Source of the DNA: Pedococcus dokdonensis
GTDB taxonomy: Bacteria; Actinomycetota; Actinomycetes; Actinomycetales; Dermatophilaceae
Assembly (NCBI RefSeq): GCF_900104525.1
Contig: NZ_LT629711.1
Location: 992,001 to 1,056,000 of the forward strand
Direction: 5' to 3'
DNA: 64,000 nt
Positions 60,781 to 64,000 of this stretch are shown here, in pieces (positions within the stretch are counted from its first letter, which is position 1; the number at the start of each line of letters is the position of its first letter). The notes below the pieces were generated by a model. That model did no database searches. It saw nothing but the letters and a program-made list of their open reading frames with translations, and was not told where the DNA came from. Position numbers and translations under genes: made by a program.

Positions 60781-61728
60781 TCAGTAGGCCGCGAGGATGT
60801 CGACCACGAAGACGAGCGTGTCGGTGCCCTTGATCTTCGGGGGGCTGCCGGCCGCGCCGTAGCCATCGGCCGGCGGGACGACCATCAGGACCCGGCTGCC
60901 CACCGCCTTGCCGACGAGCTGGGCGTCCCAGGCCTTGATGACCTGCTGCTTGCCGATCACGGTCTCGAAGTACTTCTCGGGACTGTTGGCCGACGAGTCG
61001 AAGACCGACCCGTCCTTCCAGAGTGCGCCGGTGTAGGTGACCCGGATGGTCTGGCCGGCAGCGACCTTGGCGCCGGTGCCCTCGATGAGCAGCTGGCCCA
61101 CCGTCTTGGTCGGCGGCTTCTTGCCCTTCGGGATGGTGATGGTGGCGGCCTTGCCGGACTCGACCTGGACCTGCGGCAGGCCGGCGGCCGGCTTGACCTC
61201 CTTGCCCTCGGCCGAGGCGAGCGGCTTGGTCGCCGAGATCAGGTCCATCAGGAAGACGACCGTGTCGGTGCCGGCCACCTTGATGTCCGCGTTGCCCTGG
61301 GTGCCGAACGCGTCCTTCGGGGGCATGGCCACGAGCACGCGCGAACCGATCTTCTGGTTGAGCAGCCCCTTCTTCAGACCCGGCAGCAGGTCGCTGGCGC
61401 CGAGGTTCAGGCCCAGCTTCTGCTTGCCGAAGTTGGTGTCCAGCACCGAGGCGTCCTTGCCGTTGACCAGGACGTAGTTGAGGCTGACGATCTCGTCGCC
61501 CTTCACCGTCTCGCCGGTGCCGGCCTTGACGACCTTGGTCGTGGTCTCGGTGACCGAGAGCGGCTTGGGGCTGACCGACACCGTCGGGGCCGTCGTGTCG
61601 CTGCCCCCGCTCACGGTGACCTTGTCGAGAGCCGAGCCCTTCGCCACCGTGTCGTCACCACAGCCGGTGAGCGCCAGGGCCGCCGCGAGAGCGGCAGCGG
61701 TGAGGGCAGGAAAACGTCGCAGATGCAC
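60781..61728 (-). CDS. Lipoprotein with two FKBP-type domains
   Basis: A 315-residue exported lipoprotein. The N-terminal signal ends in the lipobox ALTGC (Cys near residue 23). Domain 1 (about 70-165) and domain 2 (about 210-315) follow the FKBP pattern: IVSLNYVLVNGK and IRVTYTGALWKDGSVFDSS, LLPGLKKGLLNQKIGSRVLV and VIKAWDAQLVGKAVGSRVLM, then VFLMDLI and VFVVDIL. The first domain looks degenerate at the active site. It probably assists folding of cell-surface proteins and would be modified by the Lnt encoded at 32 kb. Confidence 0.93.
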   Translation of the reverse strand: MHLRRFPALTAAALAAALALTGCGDDTVAKGSALDKVTVSGGSDTTAPTVSVSPKPLSVTETTTKVVKAGTGETVKGDEIVSLNYVLVNGKDASVLDTNFGKQKLGLNLGASDLLPGLKKGLLNQKIGSRVLVAMPPKDAFGTQGNADIKVAGTDTVVFLMDLISATKPLASAEGKEVKPAAGLPQVQVESGKAATITIPKGKKPPTKTVGQLLIEGTGAKVAAGQTIRVTYTGALWKDGSVFDSSANSPEKYFETVIGKQQVIKAWDAQLVGKAVGSRVLMVVPPADGYGAAGSPPKIKGTDTLVFVVDILAAY

Positions 61729-61813
61729 GGTGTGGGACTTTCGCTGGGGGCACGGAACCAGCGCCCACCATAACCTTCACGGCTGGCAAAGCCCGATTCG
61801 CGGCAGTTGCTCC

Positions 61814-63181
61814 TCAGCCGCGCATGCCCTCGATGAGCCGGTCGACCCGTGCGTCCACTGCTGCGAACGGGTCCTTGCACAACACGGTGCGCTGGGCCTG
61901 GTCGTTGAGCTTGAGGTGCACCCAGTCGACCGTGAAGTCGCGCCGGTGCTCCTGGGCCGCCTTGATGAAGTCGCCGCGCAGCTTGGCGCGGGTGGTCTGC
62001 GGAGGCACGGTCTTGGCCTCGAAGACCTCGGGGTCGGTGGTGATCCGCGCCGCCCGGCCGTGCTTCTGGAGCAGGTAGAAGACCCCGCGCTCGCGGTTGA
62101 CGTCGTGGTAGGCGAGGTCGAGCTGGGCGATCCGGGCGTGCTCCATCGGCAGGTCGTGCTTGGCCATGTAGCCGGTGATCAGCTTGTGCTTGATCACCCA
62201 GTCGATCTCGGTGTCGACCAGCGACAGGTCTCCGGACTCGACGGCCCGCAGGGTGCGCTCCCAGAGGTCGAGCACCTGCTTGTGGATCGGGTCCTCGAGT
62301 CCTTCGCGGTCGGCGAAGGTCTGGGCCCGCTCGAGGTACTCGGACTGGATCTGCAGCGCGGAGAGCTCGCGCCCGTTGCTCAGGCGGACCGTCTTGCGAC
62401 CGGTCATGTCGTGGCTCATCTCGCGGATCGCGCGGATCGGGTTCTCGAGGGTGAGGTCGCGCACCACCACCCCGGCCTCGATCATCCGCAGCACGAGGTC
62501 GGCCGAACCCACCTTGAGCATGGTGGTGGTCTCGCTCATGTTGGAGTCGCCCACGATGACGTGGAGGCGGCGGTAGCGCTCGGCGTCGGCGTGCGGCTCG
62601 TCGCGGGTGTTGATGATCGGGCGGCTGCGGGTGGTCGCCGAGGAGACGCCTTCCCAGATGTGGTCGGCGCGCTGGCTGACGCAGTAGGTGGCGCCCTTGG
62701 AGGTCGTGACCACCTTGCCGGCGCCGCAGGTGATCTGGCGGCTGACCAGGAACGGGATGAGCACGTCGGAGAGCTGCTGGAACTCCCCCGCCCGCCCGAC
62801 CAGGAAGTTCTCGTGGCAGCCGTAGGAGTTGCCGGCCGAGTCGGTGTTGTTCTTGAAGACGTAGATCTCGCCCTCGATGCCCTCTTCGGTGAGCCGCTCC
62901 TGGGCGTCGGCGACCAGGCCCTCGATGATCCGCTCGCCGGCCTTGTCGTGGACGACCAGCTGGCGGACGTGGTCGCACTCGGGCGTGGCGTACTCGGGGT
63001 GCGACCCGACGTCGAGGTAGAGGCGGCTGCCGTTGGACAGGAACACGTTGGACGACCGGCCCCACGACACGACCTTGCGGAACAGGTAGCGGGCGACCTC
63101 GTCGGGAGTCAGCCGGCGCTGGCCCTCGAACGTGCACGTGATGCCGTACTCGTTCTCGATCCCGAAGATCCGACGGTCCAT
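61814..63181 (-). CDS. pafA: Pup-protein ligase PafA
   Basis: Attaches the prokaryotic ubiquitin-like protein Pup to lysines of target proteins, marking them for the mycobacterial-type proteasome. The 455-residue product keeps the glutamate motif [13 protein letters not shown] at residues 4-16 and the catalytic aspartate Asp57 in [16 protein letters not shown]. Further family blocks are [14 protein letters not shown] near residue 118 and [18 protein letters not shown] near 210. No pup, dop or proteasome gene is in the window. ATG 63181 with TAGAGT six bases upstream suggests a leaderless mRNA. Confidence 0.97.
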   Translation of the reverse strand: MDRRIFGIENEYGITCTFEGQRRLTPDEVARYLFRKVVSWGRSSNVFLSNGSRLYLDVGSHPEYATPECDHVRQLVVHDKAGERIIEGLVADAQERLTEEGIEGEIYVFKNNTDSAGNSYGCHENFLVGRAGEFQQLSDVLIPFLVSRQITCGAGKVVTTSKGATYCVSQRADHIWEGVSSATTRSRPIINTRDEPHADAERYRRLHVIVGDSNMSETTTMLKVGSADLVLRMIEAGVVVRDLTLENPIRAIREMSHDMTGRKTVRLSNGRELSALQIQSEYLERAQTFADREGLEDPIHKQVLDLWERTLRAVESGDLSLVDTEIDWVIKHKLITGYMAKHDLPMEHARIAQLDLAYHDVNRERGVFYLLQKHGRAARITTDPEVFEAKTVPPQTTRAKLRGDFIKAAQEHRRDFTVDWVHLKLNDQAQRTVLCKDPFAAVDARVDRLIEGMRG

Positions 63182-63187
63182 GCACCC

Positions 63188-63193
63188 ACTCTA
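63188..63193 (-). promoter_or_regulatory. Candidate -10 box, leaderless promoter of pafA
   Basis: TAGAGT on the minus strand, six bases before ATG 63181. Confidence 0.45.
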
Positions 63194-63247
63194 GGCTTTA
63201 CGAGCCTTTGGTCCGCGAGGTTGACGCACCGTGGAATCATGGGCGCC

Positions 63248-64000
63248 ATGCCCGACGCCCACGCAGCGGACGCGGGGAGTCGCGCGGCCGGCTCGACCAC
63301 CACCCAGGTGGGCGACCTCACGCGGCACACCCAGTCCATCCTCGAACGCGCCCAGGCCTATGCCGACGCGATGCGTGCGGAGACCGACCAGGTCCTCGCC
63401 GCCGCCCGCGACGACGCCGCGCGCATCCGGGACGAGGTCCAGACCCTCCTCGACGATGCGCAGCGCCAGCACGCCGACGCGGTGCGCGACCGGGAGCAGG
63501 CCGGTCGCGCCCTCGAGGAGGCCACCCGTGAGGCCGAGTCGCTGGTCGCGGACGCCACGGAGCAGGCCTCGATGCTCACCGAGTCGGCCAGCCGCACGAG
63601 CGACGAGGCGGTCACCTCCGCCCGCGCCGAGGCGTCGGCCCTGATCGACGAGGCCAGTGCCCGGGCCGAGGCCCTGCGGGCCAGCGCCCAGAGCGACTAC
63701 GACGCCGCGATGGCCCGGTATGCCGAGCACGAGGCGGCGCGCGACGCAGACTTCCGGGCCGGCGTCGAGAAGATGGACGCCCACTTCGCCGAGCGGGACG
63801 AGCAGGAGCAGGCCGCTCGCGCCGCCCTGATGGACGAGGCCACGGCCGAAGCCGCCCGGCTGCGCGAGGAGGCGCAGATCGAGGGCGAGCGGGTGATGGG
63901 GGCTGCTGCGATCCACCACGAGGAGACGGCCACCAAGGCCGCGGCACTCCTCGAGCAGGCGCGGAGGGAGGCCCAGGAGCGCGTCGACCGGGCGCACGCC
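63248..64000 (+). CDS. Coiled-coil protein, DivIVA-like, 5' part
   Basis: An open frame from ATG 63248 (ATG 63239 also in frame) through the window end, 251 codons with no stop, so the gene is cut by the boundary. The product is almost entirely Ala/Glu/Arg/Asp heptads: ILERAQAYADAMRAETDQVL, then EEATREAESLVADATEQASM and LREEAQIEGERVMGAAAIHH. It is predicted to be one long coiled coil with no TM segment. Similar proteins are annotated as cellulose-binding or DivIVA/Wag31-like scaffold proteins. It is divergent from pafA, with 66 bases between. Long frames on the opposite strand here are shadows. Confidence 0.7.
   Translation, partial: MPDAHAADAGSRAAGSTTTQVGDLTRHTQSILERAQAYADAMRAETDQVLAAARDDAARIRDEVQTLLDDAQRQHADAVRDREQAGRALEEATREAESLVADATEQASMLTESASRTSDEAVTSARAEASALIDEASARAEALRASAQSDYDAAMARYAEHEAARDADFRAGVEKMDAHFAERDEQEQAARAALMDEATAEAARLREEAQIEGERVMGAAAIHHEETATKAAALLEQARREAQERVDRAHA

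Noticed and set aside
63191..63997. A 268-codon minus-strand frame at the right end
   Set aside because: Shadow of the coiled-coil gene on the + strand, which is open to the window edge and has regular heptads.

Overview
The window is very GC-rich (about 70 percent), densely coded DNA from an actinobacterium. The evidence is the PafA/PafB/PafC-TatA-TatC-HelY block, RbpA next to Lnt-Ppm-FxsA, many four-base start/stop overlaps, GTG starts and leaderless promoters. The gene mix suggests Micrococcales, perhaps Intrasporangiaceae; that family placement is inference. The DNA looks chromosomal. No rRNA, tRNA, CRISPR array, insertion sequence or prophage was recognised.

Layout. 1-5.8 kb: 3' end of glycine decarboxylase gcvP, then convergent sbcC/sbcD. 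5.9-10.6 kb: a GCS2-type ligase and an uncharacterised envelope module (one 8-TM protein facing three membrane-anchored proteins). 10.7-11.9 kb: a RES-domain toxin/antitoxin pair with its own palindromic operator. 11.9-19.5 kb: small metabolic genes, including phzF-DUF1697-osmC and the threonine-to-glycine pair kbl-tdh. 19.5-22.2 kb: a TetR regulator, three matching operators and a frameshifted drug-efflux gene, followed by a 433 bp gap holding hairpins and a sequence that matches an actinobacterial dif site, so the window probably spans the replication terminus. 22.2-30.3 kb: VOC/AraC pair, a small SSB, a CaCA antiporter, a duplicated-domain acid phosphatase, an M15 carboxypeptidase and a UMF1 transporter. 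30.3-33.8 kb: rbpA with a SigR-type promoter, and lnt-ppm-fxsA.

34.2-47.3 kb is the most distinctive part. It carries lysine 2,3-aminomutase (kamA), 3,5-diaminohexanoate dehydrogenase (kdd), lysine 5,6-aminomutase (kamD/kamE) and 3-aminobutyryl-CoA ammonia-lyase (kal), which are most of the lysine fermentation pathway. Interleaved with them is a phosphoketolase-phosphotransacetylase-acetate kinase operon (xfp-pta-ackA) that makes ATP by substrate-level phosphorylation. A perfect palindrome resembling a DosR/DevR box lies just upstream of xfp. Together these suggest an oxygen-limitation fermentation island. The cleavage enzyme Kce is not in the window.

47.4-51.7 kb: bioY, a YbaK-type deacylase, an XRE-cupin regulator divergent from a thioredoxin-reductase-like flavoprotein, an Lrp regulator and a 5'-3' exonuclease, ending in an amplified palindromic terminator repeat. 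51.9-63.2 kb: the conserved helY, lipid kinase, tatC, tatA, pafC, pafB, FKBP, pafA neighbourhood. The last 0.75 kb is the 5' part of a long coiled-coil protein that runs off the end.
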